Shown piece by piece: positions 8,964 to 19,753 of a DNA stretch of 64,000 bases (position 1 is the first letter of the stretch; the number at the start of each line of letters is the position of its first letter). The DNA comes from Allobacillus salarius (GTDB lineage: Bacteria; Bacillota; Bacilli; Bacillales; Alkalibacillaceae): positions 62,001 to 126,000 of the forward strand of contig NZ_VMHE01000003.1 in the NCBI RefSeq assembly GCF_007559425.1. The letters run 5' to 3'. A program made the translations under genes and the position numbers. The notes below the pieces were generated by a model that had not been told where the DNA came from, did no database searches, and saw only the letters and a program-made list of their open reading frames with translations.

Positions 8964-10616
8964 CTATTTCAATTCTTCTTTTACCGGATTTTGCGCTTCA
9001 TAAATCGCCTTATCCAGTTCTTCCGTATGTTGTTTCACCTTTTGATCGTCCCATTGAAAGTAGTCTTTCATTTCCTGGATAACCGGCTTTTTGTATTTTT
9101 TCACAAACTCAATATCAAAGAAAAGTGCACCTGTTCGTCGGATGAAAAAGTCGACCGGCTTATAGACAGCTTCGCACTCGAGCGTATACATTAATTCCGC
9201 CCAAATATCAGCTTCCAAAAATACATGTTCATGGATTGCTGTCTCGTAAAACTCAATCAATTTTTCAGTATTCGCACCGTAACGGTTCACCCATTTTTCG
9301 AGCATTTCTTCTGGATAACCAGATTGGAGCACTTTTTTCTTAAACTGTTCGAAGCCTTTCGACCCGCCGACTTCACCGCCTGCTAATGGCATTTTCTTCG
9401 TTTTCGATTCAGGTAGTTTCCGCCCGTTCTCTGATTTCCATTGGGAAGCGACGAGATCGACAATGCTTTGAGCCATTTTGCGATAGCCTGTCAGTTTCCC
9501 TCCTGCGATAGAAATCAGCTGAGAATCAGAGATGAAAATCTCATCTTTTCGAGAAATCTCTGATGGATCTTTCCCTTCTTGCTGGATCAGTGGGCGGATT
9601 CCAGACCAAGAAGATTCAATGTCTTGCTCATTCACGTTCACTGTCGGGAACATTTCATGAATGGCGCGCATTAAGTACGTTCGATCTTGTAATGATGCTG
9701 TTGGGTTCTCTAAATCACCGGTATAGGCTGTATCCGTCGTTCCAACATACGTCTTGCCATCTCTTGGAATTGCAAAAATCATCCGCCCATCAGGGGAATC
9801 AAAATAGATTGCTTGTGTCAGTGGAAAAACAATATTATCGAATACAAGATGTACACCTTTCGTGTGAAAAAGCGGTTTTTTCAGGGATGGATTGTCTTTC
9901 GCACGAAGCTCATCAACCCATGGACCTGCGGCATTGACGACTTTATCTGCGTATACCAAAACAGATTCATCATTCAATTGGTCGACCGCTTCCACGCCAA
10001 CAACCTTTCCGTCACGATATAAAAATTGATCGACTTTCATATAGTTAAAAGCGACGGCACCGTTCTCAACTGCTTTTTTCAAAATTTCCATTGTTAATCG
10101 GGCGTCGTCGGTTTTATATTCGACATAGTAGCCGCTTCCTGCTAAGCCTTCTCTGCGTAACAACGGCTCATTATTCAAGGTTTCTTCTTTGTTAAGCATT
10201 TTGCGCCGCTCTTTCTTTTTCACGCCTGCCAAAAAGTCGTACAGCCTCAGGCCGATATTCGTCGTAAATGGACCGAATGTTCCTTCATCATAAAAAGGCA
10301 GCAACATCCACTCTGGAGTTGTTATATGTGGTCCATTCTCATAAACGATTTCTCGTTCTTTACCGACTTCAGCTACCATTTTTATTTCAAAGTTTTTCAA
10401 ATAACGCAAGCCGCCATGTACGAGCTTGGTCGAACGACTTGATGTTCCAGCAGCGAAATCTTGCATTTCGAATAATGCTACATTCAAGCCTCTTGTCACA
10501 GCATCCAACGCAATGCCGGCTCCGGTAATCCCGCCACCGACAATAATAAGGTCAAACTGCTTATTTAATTGCTGCTTGGCTTCTTGTCTATATTTATTGG
10601 AAAATGTATTGGTCAA
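8964..10616 (-). CDS. glpD: Aerobic glycerol-3-phosphate dehydrogenase
   Basis: This 550-residue FAD enzyme oxidises sn-glycerol 3-phosphate to dihydroxyacetone phosphate and passes electrons to the quinone pool at the inner face of the membrane. The dinucleotide loop GGGITGAG is at 27-34, followed by ALDAVTRGLNVALFEMQDFAAGTSSRSTKLVHGGLRYL (split here for reading), the FAD/substrate region of the family. I chose the TTG at 10616 because GAGGGGGTG lies 6 nt upstream; this gives a length close to B. subtilis GlpD (555). Longer frames overlap glpK and are unlikely. It is the second gene of glpK-glpD. Confidence 0.93.
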   Translation of the reverse strand: MTNTFSNKYRQEAKQQLNKQFDLIIVGGGITGAGIALDAVTRGLNVALFEMQDFAAGTSSRSTKLVHGGLRYLKNFEIKMVAEVGKEREIVYENGPHITTPEWMLLPFYDEGTFGPFTTNIGLRLYDFLAGVKKKERRKMLNKEETLNNEPLLRREGLAGSGYYVEYKTDDARLTMEILKKAVENGAVAFNYMKVDQFLYRDGKVVGVEAVDQLNDESVLVYADKVVNAAGPWVDELRAKDNPSLKKPLFHTKGVHLVFDNIVFPLTQAIYFDSPDGRMIFAIPRDGKTYVGTTDTAYTGDLENPTASLQDRTYLMRAIHEMFPTVNVNEQDIESSWSGIRPLIQQEGKDPSEISRKDEIFISDSQLISIAGGKLTGYRKMAQSIVDLVASQWKSENGRKLPESKTKKMPLAGGEVGGSKGFEQFKKKVLQSGYPEEMLEKWVNRYGANTEKLIEFYETAIHEHVFLEADIWAELMYTLECEAVYKPVDFFIRRTGALFFDIEFVKKYKKPVIQEMKDYFQWDDQKVKQHTEELDKAIYEAQNPVKEELK

Positions 10617-10645
10617 TTGAAACACCCCCTCAAGAGAAATGTAAT

Positions 10646-12145
<1,500 letters not shown>

Positions 12146-12299
12146 TCACTCCCTCAGCTTACGTCAAAAAATCGTCTATAAATTTATCTTACCAAAAAGT
12201 ATTCATAAAAGAACAGCAAACCGGTGTAGGGAGCAATTCTTTTTTGGCTGATTAGTAAGGTGGAGTAGAATTTTTTTATAAGACTATTTGGGAATATTT

Positions 12300-12475
12300 T
12301 CGATCGTTCGGGGGTATAGAGCCCCTCCATTAGACCTTTCAGCTGTGTTTTTCGAGCATTCGGGCGTATAGAGCATTCCTATTAGACCTTTCAGCTGTGT
12401 TTTTCTGGCATTCGGGCGTATAGAGCATTCCTATTAGACCTTTCAACTATTATTTTTAGCCGTTCGAGCGTATAG
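12300..12475. repeat. Array D: 52-bp tandem repeat, 4 units
   Basis: The motif TTCGGGCGTATAGAG recurs with a 52-bp step: CGGG/CGAG starts are at 12309, 12361, 12413 and 12465. The middle two units are almost identical and also share CATTCCTATTAGACCTTT and CAGCTGTGTTTTTC; the outer copies are degenerate. It lies between the yvoF terminator (right) and glpK (left). The period is close to five helical turns and equals that of array I at 63.7 kb. Confidence 0.88.
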
Positions 12476-12517
12476 ACATCTTTCACTCTGGATAAAAACA
12501 ACATGGGTTGATCACTA

Positions 12518-12555
12518 TCAAAAAAAAAGTCCCCTTACTTAAACCTAGAGGACTT
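12518..12555 (-). terminator. Rho-independent terminator after yvoF
   Basis: Minus strand stem AAGTCCTCT / AGGGGACTT with one G-U pair, then a run of eight or more T. It ends the hprK-lgt-yvoD-ppaX-yvoF operon. Array D begins about 40 bp beyond. Confidence 0.85.
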
Positions 12556-12562
12556 CTTATTA

Positions 12563-13066
12563 TCATTTTCTATTTTCCATTTCTTCTTTCGTGTAAATCA
12601 ATTTCATCGGGTTGCCACCGACAAACGCACCTGCTGGTACATCTTCGTGTACAAGGGTAGCCGCTGAAACGATTGCTCCATCGCCAATCGTTACACCAGG
12701 TAATATCGTGCAGTTTGCACCAATCATCACTTCATCTCCAATGATGACATCTCCTAATCGGTATTCATCAATTAAATATTCATGGGCTAAAATCGTCGTG
12801 TTATAGCCGATGATTGAATTTTTACCGATTGTTATTTTCTCAGGAAACATCAAATCTGGCATGACCATCAAAGCTAGTGACGTTTGACGATCGATGTTCA
12901 TCCGTAGAAATGTTCGGTACAACCAACGCTTCAAGCGAAGAGAAGGGGTATAGCGACCTATTTGGATAAAAATAAAATTTTTCGCGACTTTAAAGAACGA
13001 TACCGTTTGATAAATATGCCATAAAGAGTTTGCGCCTTTTACAGGATATCGCGTCGTTTTCCGCAT
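12563..13066 (-). CDS. yvoF: Left-handed beta-helix acyltransferase (YvoF-like)
   Basis: This 167-residue protein has hexapeptide repeats typical of the LbH acetyltransferase superfamily: ITIGKNSIIGYNTTI, VIIGDEVMIGANCTILPGVTIGDGAIVSAATLV, then VGGNPMKLI, the usual C-terminal signature. The first 60 residues are basic and helical. Substrate unknown. It is the last gene of the hprK operon, 28 bp after ppaX, the same place as yvoF in B. subtilis. Confidence 0.85.
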   Translation of the reverse strand: MRKTTRYPVKGANSLWHIYQTVSFFKVAKNFIFIQIGRYTPSLRLKRWLYRTFLRMNIDRQTSLALMVMPDLMFPEKITIGKNSIIGYNTTILAHEYLIDEYRLGDVIIGDEVMIGANCTILPGVTIGDGAIVSAATLVHEDVPAGAFVGGNPMKLIYTKEEMENRK

Positions 13067-13094
13067 AGCTACCCACCTCTCTATTTCACTTCGT

Positions 13095-13736
13095 TTATTC
13101 TTCTTCTACAAGTTTTTCTAAATCAGAAATATGCTCAAGCATATAGTGTGGATCGAATGATTGTAAAAACTCTCGGCCTTTTGCTGACCATGCTACACCG
13201 GCAGCTAACACCCCTGCATTGTGAGCCGCTTCAACGTCGTGTGAATTATCGCCGACCATCAATGTCGTCATCGGATTAGCTTTCAATTGATCCATCGCTT
13301 CGACTAATGCTTCCGGGTGAGGTTTTGCATTGTCAACATCATCCAAGCCAATAATGACGTCGAAAAATTGATCAATCTTCGTTAAAACCATTCCTTTAAT
13401 GGCCGTATCGCGGAGCTTACTCGTAACGATCGCCATCTTGATGCCTTTTTCATGAAGCTTTTTAAGTGTTTCATAAACACCGTCAAACGCTTGAACTAAA
13501 CGGTCATGATTTTCTAAATTATGTGCTCGGTACGTGTCCATCATCTCATCCACTTGGTCTGGACGTATCTTCATTAATGAATCACGAAGAGGCGGTCCAA
13601 TGAACGCTTGAATTTCATCTTCAGTATATTCACGGTCAGCATATTGCTTAATCGTATGCTGAAAAGACCCCACAATTAAATCGTTCGTATCAATTAACGT
13701 ACCATCTAAATCAAATAAAATCGTTTCTATTTTCAT
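13095..13736 (-). CDS. ppaX: Pyrophosphatase PpaX (HAD family)
   Basis: This 213-residue HAD hydrolase has the nucleophile motif FDLDGT with D9 and D11, a cap domain inserted after it, IVTSK (motif II) and VGDNSHDVEAAHNAG (motif IV). In B. subtilis PpaX removes the pyrophosphate made when HPr kinase/phosphorylase dephosphorylates P-Ser-HPr by phosphorolysis, which explains why it is in the hprK operon. Its ATG overlaps the stop of the upstream membrane protein (ATGA). Confidence 0.93.
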   Translation of the reverse strand: MKIETILFDLDGTLIDTNDLIVGSFQHTIKQYADREYTEDEIQAFIGPPLRDSLMKIRPDQVDEMMDTYRAHNLENHDRLVQAFDGVYETLKKLHEKGIKMAIVTSKLRDTAIKGMVLTKIDQFFDVIIGLDDVDNAKPHPEALVEAMDQLKANPMTTLMVGDNSHDVEAAHNAGVLAAGVAWSAKGREFLQSFDPHYMLEHISDLEKLVEEE

Positions 13737-14680
13737 GTTTGAATCGGTTCCTTTCTACGTAGTTTTTTATCTCTTTCAACTCGATTCCAAATGAACGCCA
13801 CCGTAATCGTCAAAATCAGTGCCGTCACTAATCGAATGAGTAACAGCGGCCATACCGGTATGCCTAGCGGAATGAAGATCAATGTATCCTCCACAACTGC
13901 GTGACACGTAACGAGGAAAATCATGACGAGATACATATCTTTTTTAGATACTTGATCTTCTTTTACCGCTTGGATCATGACACCTGCACCGTAAGCTAAT
14001 CCAATTGTTAACCCTGCAACCAATGTCATTGAAGCGTTTCGTTCAACGCCAATTACTTTTGTAAATGGCGCGAGTTTCTGCGACATCCAATCCATCCAAT
14101 GATTGTCACGCAACCATTGAATAACAATCATGAGCGGAATAACGATTAATGCCAATTGCAAAATGGCCAAAGTAGCTGTTTGTACAGCATTTAAAACAAT
14201 CGCCGTCCAACCCTCTGGTTCGGCTTGAGAACTGATCATCCCATATTGGGCCGCTTCACTTCCGCCATTCCAAAGTAAGTTCACAAGAAACGCGGCAATC
14301 AAGGCCAAACCGACACGAACGAGTAAAATAACCCAAAACTTAATGCCGACTTTTGAAGCGACTGCTGACTCAATGAATAAGTTATGGCTAAACGAAAGCA
14401 TAATCGCCATAATAAACACTTCTTTTACTGTGAAATCAAAACTGACTATGGCTGCGATTCCTGCATAAAGGTTCAAGAAATTTCCTAACACCAATGGAAC
14501 AGCAGCTTCTCCGGATAAGCCAATGAATTTCATGAAAGGCTCAAGCCAGCCGATCACCATCGGCATTACTGGCGTGAACTGTAAAATCGTCACAATTAAT
14601 GTAATCGGAAAAATTACTTTACCTAATGTCCATGTTAGATTTAATCCGCTAAATAAGCCCCTTTTCAACGTTCCATTCAA
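13733..14680 (-). CDS. yvoD: Nucleoside-recognition (Gate) domain membrane protein, YvoD-like
   Basis: This 315-residue integral membrane protein has about eight hydrophobic segments and the Gate-domain layout seen in SpmA/SpmB and nucleoside permeases (EAAVPLVLGNFLNLYAGIAAI, GLTIGLAYGAGVMIQAV, VTCHAVVEDTLIFIPLGI). Transport substrate unknown. The start is TTG, with AAGGAG 8 nt upstream; the nearby ATG is out of frame. It lies between lgt and ppaX as B. subtilis yvoD does. Confidence 0.8.
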   Translation of the reverse strand: MNGTLKRGLFSGLNLTWTLGKVIFPITLIVTILQFTPVMPMVIGWLEPFMKFIGLSGEAAVPLVLGNFLNLYAGIAAIVSFDFTVKEVFIMAIMLSFSHNLFIESAVASKVGIKFWVILLVRVGLALIAAFLVNLLWNGGSEAAQYGMISSQAEPEGWTAIVLNAVQTATLAILQLALIVIPLMIVIQWLRDNHWMDWMSQKLAPFTKVIGVERNASMTLVAGLTIGLAYGAGVMIQAVKEDQVSKKDMYLVMIFLVTCHAVVEDTLIFIPLGIPVWPLLLIRLVTALILTITVAFIWNRVERDKKLRRKEPIQT

Positions 14681-14714
14681 TTGTCATGCTCCTTTTCCAC
14701 ATGCTGCAAGATCG

Positions 14715-15638
14715 TTATTTCTTCTTACCTTTTTGGTTTTTCTTTTTCACGTTTTTCTGCTTGTTCGCTTTTTTGTTTTTCGACGGACTACCTTTCTTGT
14801 AACCACCGATAGGGGTTCCATCATAGAGTTCATTCGCAAGACCTTGTTGCTTACGATAGAACATGACGATGAGCGACCCGGCAATCAATAAAATAGATAC
14901 CAATTGAGCCGTACGCAGTTCAACAACGAATAAGTCGATATATAAACTATCCGTACGCATCGCTTCGATAAAGAAACGTCCGACAGAATACCAAATTAAA
15001 TAATTCAAGAAAATGACGCCACGTCTTGGGTTTACTTTATATCGTAAAATCAACAATAAGACCAACACGAGCACATTCCACATCGACTCATATAAAAACG
15101 TCGGATGCATGTAAGTTCCATCGACACACATTTGGTTCATAATCCAATTGGGTAAATATTGATGAAAATTTTGATAAGCCTGTTCTGAAATTGGTCCACC
15201 ATATGCTTCTTGGTTCATGAAATTTCCCCAACGCCCAAGAATTTGACCAATCAATAAGCTTGGTGCCGCAATATCTGCAATTTTCCAAAAAGATACTTCT
15301 TTTACTTTTGCATAAAAATAAGCGGTTAATACGGAAAATAATAATGCTCCGTGTATCGCGAGTCCACCCTCACGAATATCGATAATATCCATCAGTGAAT
15401 TGTAACGGTCCCACTCAAACGCAACATAATAAAGTCGTGCACCGACGATTGCTGCAGGGACGGCAAAAATTAATAGATCCACGAAAAAGTCTTTATGTAG
15501 ACCGAGTCGCTTACCTTCTTGAGTGGCGACAACTAATGCGATTAATGCCCCCATCATAATCAAAAAGCCGTACCAATAAATCGGTAACGAGCCGATTTCG
15601 ATAAACACTCGATCATATGGCTCTTGTGTACAATACAT
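14715..15638 (-). CDS. lgt: Prolipoprotein diacylglyceryl transferase
   Basis: This 307-residue polytopic membrane enzyme attaches diacylglycerol to the lipobox cysteine of prolipoproteins. The family signature is GRWGNFMNQEAYGG, with HGALLF before it and the segment GVIFLNYLIWYSVGRFFIEAMRTD (family H/R region) after. The C-terminus carries an extra lysine- and asparagine-rich tail of about 40 residues (KKGSPSKNKKANKQKN), longer than in B. subtilis. I chose the ATG at 15638; a TTG directly before it is the alternative. The cccB lipoprotein at 33.3 kb is a likely substrate. Confidence 0.96.
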   Translation of the reverse strand: MYCTQEPYDRVFIEIGSLPIYWYGFLIMMGALIALVVATQEGKRLGLHKDFFVDLLIFAVPAAIVGARLYYVAFEWDRYNSLMDIIDIREGGLAIHGALLFSVLTAYFYAKVKEVSFWKIADIAAPSLLIGQILGRWGNFMNQEAYGGPISEQAYQNFHQYLPNWIMNQMCVDGTYMHPTFLYESMWNVLVLVLLLILRYKVNPRRGVIFLNYLIWYSVGRFFIEAMRTDSLYIDLFVVELRTAQLVSILLIAGSLIVMFYRKQQGLANELYDGTPIGGYKKGSPSKNKKANKQKNVKKKNQKGKKK

Positions 15639-15676
15639 CAAATCTCTCCTGTCTTTCTTAACTAGACGAATTGCGC

Positions 15677-16615
15677 TTACTCAACTTCGGTACTATCTAC
15701 ATCATTAAAAACGGAGTTTAAACGGTCGGAAAATTCCTCTGCAGTGTTAACACCCATTCGTTTTAGACGGAAATTCATCGCAGCCACTTCAATAATGACC
15801 GATAAGTTTCTTCCTGGACGAACTGGAATAATCGCTTTCGGTAAATCTACATCCATGATTTTCATTCGATCTTCATCAAGTCCAAGTCGGTCATACTGCT
15901 TATTTTCTTCCCATGTTTCCAAATGAACGACAAGTGAAATTCGTTTGTAATTACGGACAGCACCCGCTCCGAATAACGTCATAACGTTAATAATCCCTAA
16001 CCCGCGGATTTCCAATAGATATTCAATTAAATTCGGTGGATTCCCGATGAGTGTATCATAGTCTTCCTGTCGAATCTCCACATTATCATCAGCTACTAAA
16101 CGGTGACCTCGTTTGACAAGCTCCAATGCAGTCTCACTTTTACCGATTCCACTCTTCCCAGTAATCAAGACACCAACACCATACACATCGACTAATACAC
16201 CATGAACAGCCGTCGTCGGTGCAAATCTTGATTCCAAGTAGTTTGTCAAACGACTGATGACACGGGTCGTTTTATGAAGCGATCGCATTAATGGCACACC
16301 TGCTTCATCAGCAACATCGATCAACCCTTGAGGAACATCTTGCCCTCGAGTAATGACAATCCCTGGTGTCACATCTGTACAAAGATTATCCATCAATTGA
16401 CGCATCTCATTATTCGGAAGATCAATTAAAAACGACAACTCGGTACGGCCCATCAATTGAAGACGTTCTTTCGGATAATACTTAAAATATCCCGCCATCT
16501 CCATGCCTGGTCGAGAGATATCACTCGTTACAATTTCTCTATGTAAACCATCTTTACCGCCGATAAGCTCTAAGTTAAATTGTTCTAATAAATCACGCGT
16601 TTGCACCTTGATCAT
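15677..16615 (-). CDS. hprK: HPr kinase/phosphorylase
   Basis: This 312-residue enzyme phosphorylates HPr and Crh on the regulatory serine and can reverse it with phosphate. The P-loop GKSGIGKS is at 153-160, with H138 in the [11 protein letters not shown] segment, and the family signature [12 protein letters not shown] follows the ADDNVEIR region. It is the first gene of the hprK-lgt-yvoD-ppaX-yvoF operon. GGAGG lies 8 nt upstream of the ATG. Together with crh at 2.9 kb it forms the carbon catabolite switch. Confidence 0.97.
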   Translation of the reverse strand: MIKVQTRDLLEQFNLELIGGKDGLHREIVTSDISRPGMEMAGYFKYYPKERLQLMGRTELSFLIDLPNNEMRQLMDNLCTDVTPGIVITRGQDVPQGLIDVADEAGVPLMRSLHKTTRVISRLTNYLESRFAPTTAVHGVLVDVYGVGVLITGKSGIGKSETALELVKRGHRLVADDNVEIRQEDYDTLIGNPPNLIEYLLEIRGLGIINVMTLFGAGAVRNYKRISLVVHLETWEENKQYDRLGLDEDRMKIMDVDLPKAIIPVRPGRNLSVIIEVAAMNFRLKRMGVNTAEEFSDRLNSVFNDVDSTEVE

Positions 16616-16725
16616 CTATGATTCCTCCAAACATTCATCCCTCATCATCATACCATTTCTTAGGAATAATCGCATAATACATGATGATTTTTTTATGATT
16701 CGAGAAAAACAATTCGCTGAAAGAT

Positions 16726-16750
16726 GTGTAAACCCATGATTTCCGGGTAA
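16726..16750 (+). promoter_or_regulatory. Candidate sigma-B promoter before the YrhK-like gene
   Basis: GTGTAA, 13-bp spacer, GGGTAA, compared with the sigma-B consensus GTTTAA-N12-15-GGGWAW. It lies 45 bp before the start codon. A TATAAT sequence follows at about 16760 but has no good -35. Confidence 0.55.
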
Positions 16751-16795
16751 ATAATACCTATAATGAGATAACGATTTTGAAAAGGGGGCTATACG

Positions 16796-17647
16796 ATGCT
16801 AAAGTTCATTCCCGAAATTAAAACAAAAGAAGACCCACACCGAAATCAATATGACTTAGAAATCAAAAATGGAAAATTTAAAATATACTTTACAGAAAAG
16901 TATGCCTCCATACAGTTACTTGGCGATATTGCTGTCGGTTTTTTCTTTGTGTTCGCAAGTTTAAATAACATATTTGGTGGACCTTCTATCATTAGTAACA
17001 GTGCTTATTTAATCGGGAGTCTTTCCTTGACTGTCCGACCGATTTTAAAAATTATTCGTCGTACTTGGGTTTACAATGAGAAAAAACAAAATGAGCAAGA
17101 AAAGGCAGATTATCGACAAACATACGCCACTACTGAGGAGTACAATCGTGTCAAAGATCAAGCAATTCATGTGAATGGTGAGTTTTCAGAAGATGTGCAA
17201 CAAGCTTTTCTCGATCGTGGCGAGCTTAAAGATGATGGTGGTATGCAAGTTGTACGTAAAGGCGCTCACTTTGAAAGCCACACGATCGGTGGAAATATTA
17301 AACCTGATCCTAAAAACGAGCTCTCTAGCTCTGAAGAATTTGTTGAGTCGAAAGAAGGTTCAACACAAAAAGCCAGTCATTCAGAAGGACAAATTAATGT
17401 TGATCATAATGATAAAGGTAGAGAGGAACAAGAAGCGACTTCTGATCGATCACCTGACCCGAAAGAAGGACAAGAACAGAATGATCAAGAATCTGACGAA
17501 GATGATACTGGTTCCGATCGAGGCTTTTTCCATCACGATGCTAGTGACGATGATGACAGTAGCAATGAAGACGAACAATCACTTTCATTAGATCCAGATG
17601 ACCGTGATGAAGAAGAAGACAATGCATCAAAAAAATCAAAAGAGTGA
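16796..17647 (+). CDS. YrhK-like domain membrane protein with acidic C-terminal tail
   Basis: This 283-residue protein has two hydrophobic segments at about 39-85 (IQLLGDIAVGFFFVFASLNN; ISNSAYLIGSLSLTVRPILK) that match the short YrhK-type membrane domain, preceded by YDLEIKNGKFKIYFTEKY. From about residue 160 the chain is low-complexity and strongly acidic (runs such as DDDDSSNEDEQ), probably disordered and cytosolic. Function unknown. AAGGGGG precedes the ATG. It is a single-gene unit on the opposite strand to its neighbours, with a sigma-B-type promoter, which suggests a general stress gene. Confidence is high that it is a gene, moderate for the domain name. Confidence 0.75.
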   Translation: MLKFIPEIKTKEDPHRNQYDLEIKNGKFKIYFTEKYASIQLLGDIAVGFFFVFASLNNIFGGPSIISNSAYLIGSLSLTVRPILKIIRRTWVYNEKKQNEQEKADYRQTYATTEEYNRVKDQAIHVNGEFSEDVQQAFLDRGELKDDGGMQVVRKGAHFESHTIGGNIKPDPKNELSSSEEFVESKEGSTQKASHSEGQINVDHNDKGREEQEATSDRSPDPKEGQEQNDQESDEDDTGSDRGFFHHDASDDDDSSNEDEQSLSLDPDDRDEEEDNASKKSKE

Positions 17648-17670
17648 CCACGCTTTTTTAATGGAAAAAT

Positions 17671-17716
17671 AAAACGCTCGAACAGCTATCTTAACTGTAC
17701 GAGCGTATTTTCATGG
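17671..17716. terminator. Bidirectional terminator between the YrhK-like gene and yvlD
   Basis: The stem ACGCTCG / CGAGCGT (17674-17706) extends inward with ACAG / CTGT. An A-rich left flank and T-rich right flank give a U-tract for both converging genes; the tract is longer on the minus strand. Confidence 0.75.
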
Positions 17717-17723
17717 ACAAAAA

Positions 17724-18080
17724 TCAGTTCACGATATCTTTCACTAATCTTTCCAATAACATATTTAACAAGGAAATGATGAATGCCGCAAGAATTGCCC
17801 AGCCAAATCCGTCAATGATGAATGTGTCTCCCATCATCCACTGAGCAAGCATTAATGTAATGGCATTGACGACGAACAAAAACAAGCCTAAGGTGAAGAT
17901 TGTAATTGGTAACGTAAAAATTAGGATAATCGGTTTTACGACAACATTTAAAATTGATAAAATGAATGCCGCTATTAATGCATAGCCGAAATGCTCAATT
18001 TCAACTGCATCAAAAAGCTCTGCAACTGCAATAATCGCAACGGCATTAAGGATAATCGATAGAATCCATTTTCGTAGCAT
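17724..18080 (-). CDS. yvlD: YvlD-like small membrane protein (phage holin family 4-type)
   Basis: This 118-residue protein consists of four hydrophobic segments (for example VVVKPIILIFTLPITIFTLG) and matches the YvlD membrane family. The ATG at 18080 has AAGGAG 7 nt upstream. It is 16 bp after yvlB, so the two are co-transcribed. In B. subtilis the yvlABCD cluster responds to envelope stress; no PspC-type yvlC gene lies between the two here. Confidence 0.82.
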   Translation of the reverse strand: MLRKWILSIILNAVAIIAVAELFDAVEIEHFGYALIAAFILSILNVVVKPIILIFTLPITIFTLGLFLFVVNAITLMLAQWMMGDTFIIDGFGWAILAAFIISLLNMLLERLVKDIVN

Positions 18081-18096
18081 CAAAAAACTCCTTACT

Positions 18097-19182
18097 TTAA
18101 TCGTTTTCTTTTTTGTCGATAATTGGATTTACTTTTATACTACCTGTTTTCGTTGATAGGTCAATATCGAAATATTCACCTTCGCCATCAGTATTATGGA
18201 ATTGGACTTGTTTTTTCATCAGATGTTCATCCATGTTTGTTTTCATGACATCCTTTAATTGTATATCTACATTTCCAATCGACGTATTCGCGGAACCGAT
18301 CACCGGAATGTCTCCTGGCATATAAACTTGAATCGAACCAGTCATTGCTTCTACGGCTAAAGATTTGACTTGCTGGTTTCGAATATAATTTCGAACACTT
18401 CCCGTTACAACATAAATATCAAGGTCTTCCATCGAACCATCAACATAAACAGATCCCGTCGTGGCAGCCAATTTAGCTTTATTGAATTCAGCATCATCCA
18501 ACTTAATTGAACCGTGCTTCGTTTCTACGTATAATGCATCACCTGTATATTGATCCATCGTAATACTACCATTGATTGTCGAAATACTCGCTTGCTCAAA
18601 ATGAGTCGATAGAAATTTCATTGAACCATTCATTGCTTTAAACGAAACTTTATCATACTTTTTCTTCGGTAGATAAATAACTAATTTCGTTTGGATATTT
18701 TTATTATTCGTTTCGAATCGCAATGTATCCTCTACGAGTCCGATATTTGCATGTCGATCAAAATATTCTTCAGCTTTCTGTTGATCATTCTCCTTATAAA
18801 CTTTCGCTTTACAATCAATGACAATCTCACTCGATCTAATCGGCAAAAATTCCAGCGTCGTATTGAATAAATCGAAATCTAGATGATTCACTTCGCTGAC
18901 TGGAAACGTATATTTGCGATGGATATCCATTTGTTGAAAGTTAAACTCAAACGGTCCATCTTTAATCCGTTGAAACGTATCATCCAAAAAGTTCTTCACA
19001 CCTTCAGTAAAACTACGAACATCTTGCTTGAATCGCTCCTGCGTATAGCCTTCCCCAGTGTTTTTCTGACGATTCTTTTCCGCCTCTGTTTCTTCTGATT
19101 CAGACAATAAGCGATCCGCTTCATCACTCGTAATTTGCCCTTCTTCTAATAGCTTTAATATTCGTTTTCTTTTTTCACTCAT
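18097..19182 (-). CDS. yvlB: YvlB-like DUF4097 adhesin-type protein
   Basis: This 361-residue protein starts with a short helical regulatory domain (KRKRILKLLEEGQITSDEADRLLSE) found in YvlB/LiaX-type proteins, then a linker and a beta-solenoid DUF4097 region with repeated strands such as VSFKAMNGSMKFLSTHF, ASISTINGSITMDQYTG, AKLAATTGSVYVDG and SLAVEAMTGSIQVYMP. There is no signal peptide. The family is associated with envelope-stress operons; biochemical role unknown. It is the first gene of yvlB-yvlD. Confidence 0.85.
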   Translation of the reverse strand: MSEKRKRILKLLEEGQITSDEADRLLSESEETEAEKNRQKNTGEGYTQERFKQDVRSFTEGVKNFLDDTFQRIKDGPFEFNFQQMDIHRKYTFPVSEVNHLDFDLFNTTLEFLPIRSSEIVIDCKAKVYKENDQQKAEEYFDRHANIGLVEDTLRFETNNKNIQTKLVIYLPKKKYDKVSFKAMNGSMKFLSTHFEQASISTINGSITMDQYTGDALYVETKHGSIKLDDAEFNKAKLAATTGSVYVDGSMEDLDIYVVTGSVRNYIRNQQVKSLAVEAMTGSIQVYMPGDIPVIGSANTSIGNVDIQLKDVMKTNMDEHLMKKQVQFHNTDGEGEYFDIDLSTKTGSIKVNPIIDKKEND

Positions 19183-19338
19183 GACATTTTTCCTCCATTA
19201 TTAAATCATCTCCATCTTATGTATATTGTAATGGATTTAGACATGAAAAGGAATCAAGCAACAGACTGAAAATTCAATAAAGAAACTCATCCTCTAGACT
19301 TAGCTTGTGATGAGGGTGTGTTGGTCGTGGATTAGGTT

Positions 19339-19738
19339 GCGCTGACTGTTGATAAACGCTTGCTAACTGTTGATAGACTCATTCTGACTGTCGATAAGCG
19401 CTCGCTAACTGTTGATAGACGTGTCTTAACTGTCGATAAATGCTTGCTGACTGTTGATAGAGGCGTTCTGACTGTCGATAAATGCTTGCTGACTGTTGAT
19501 AGAAGCTTCCTAACTGTCGATAAATGCCTGCTGACTGTTGATAAAGGCGTTCTGACTGTCGATAAATGCTTGCTGACTGTTGATAGAAGCTTCCTAACTG
19601 TCGATAAATGCCTGCTGACTGTTGATAAAGGCGTTCTGACTGTCGATAAACGCTCGCTAACTGTTTATAGACGCGTCTTAACTGTCGATAAATGCTTGCT
19701 GACTGTTGGTAGAGTCGCTCTGACTGTCGATAAACTCC
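19339..19738. repeat. Array C: 21-bp tandem repeat, 19 units
   Basis: ACTG of the core CTRACTGTYGATARA recurs from 19345 to 19723 in exact 21-bp steps (19 units). Units with TTG and TCG often alternate, giving a 42-bp dimer. A block of four units is duplicated at an 84-bp distance (AGAAGCTTCC at 19501 and 19585), so the array has grown by block duplication. It lies between the bshB2 terminator and the yvlB upstream region. One frame stays open for 147 codons and encodes only a repeated LTVDKRS-like heptad; I do not regard it as a gene. Confidence 0.93.
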
Positions 19739-19753
19739 GAATAACTCCTCAAA

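Noticed and set aside
12146..12299. GlpP-type antiterminator or cre site upstream of glpK
   Set aside because: No terminator hairpin or cre-like palindrome could be found there by eye.
19339..19738. CRISPR array
   Set aside because: Units are 21 bp with a short core and no 30-bp unique spacers; no cas genes in the window.
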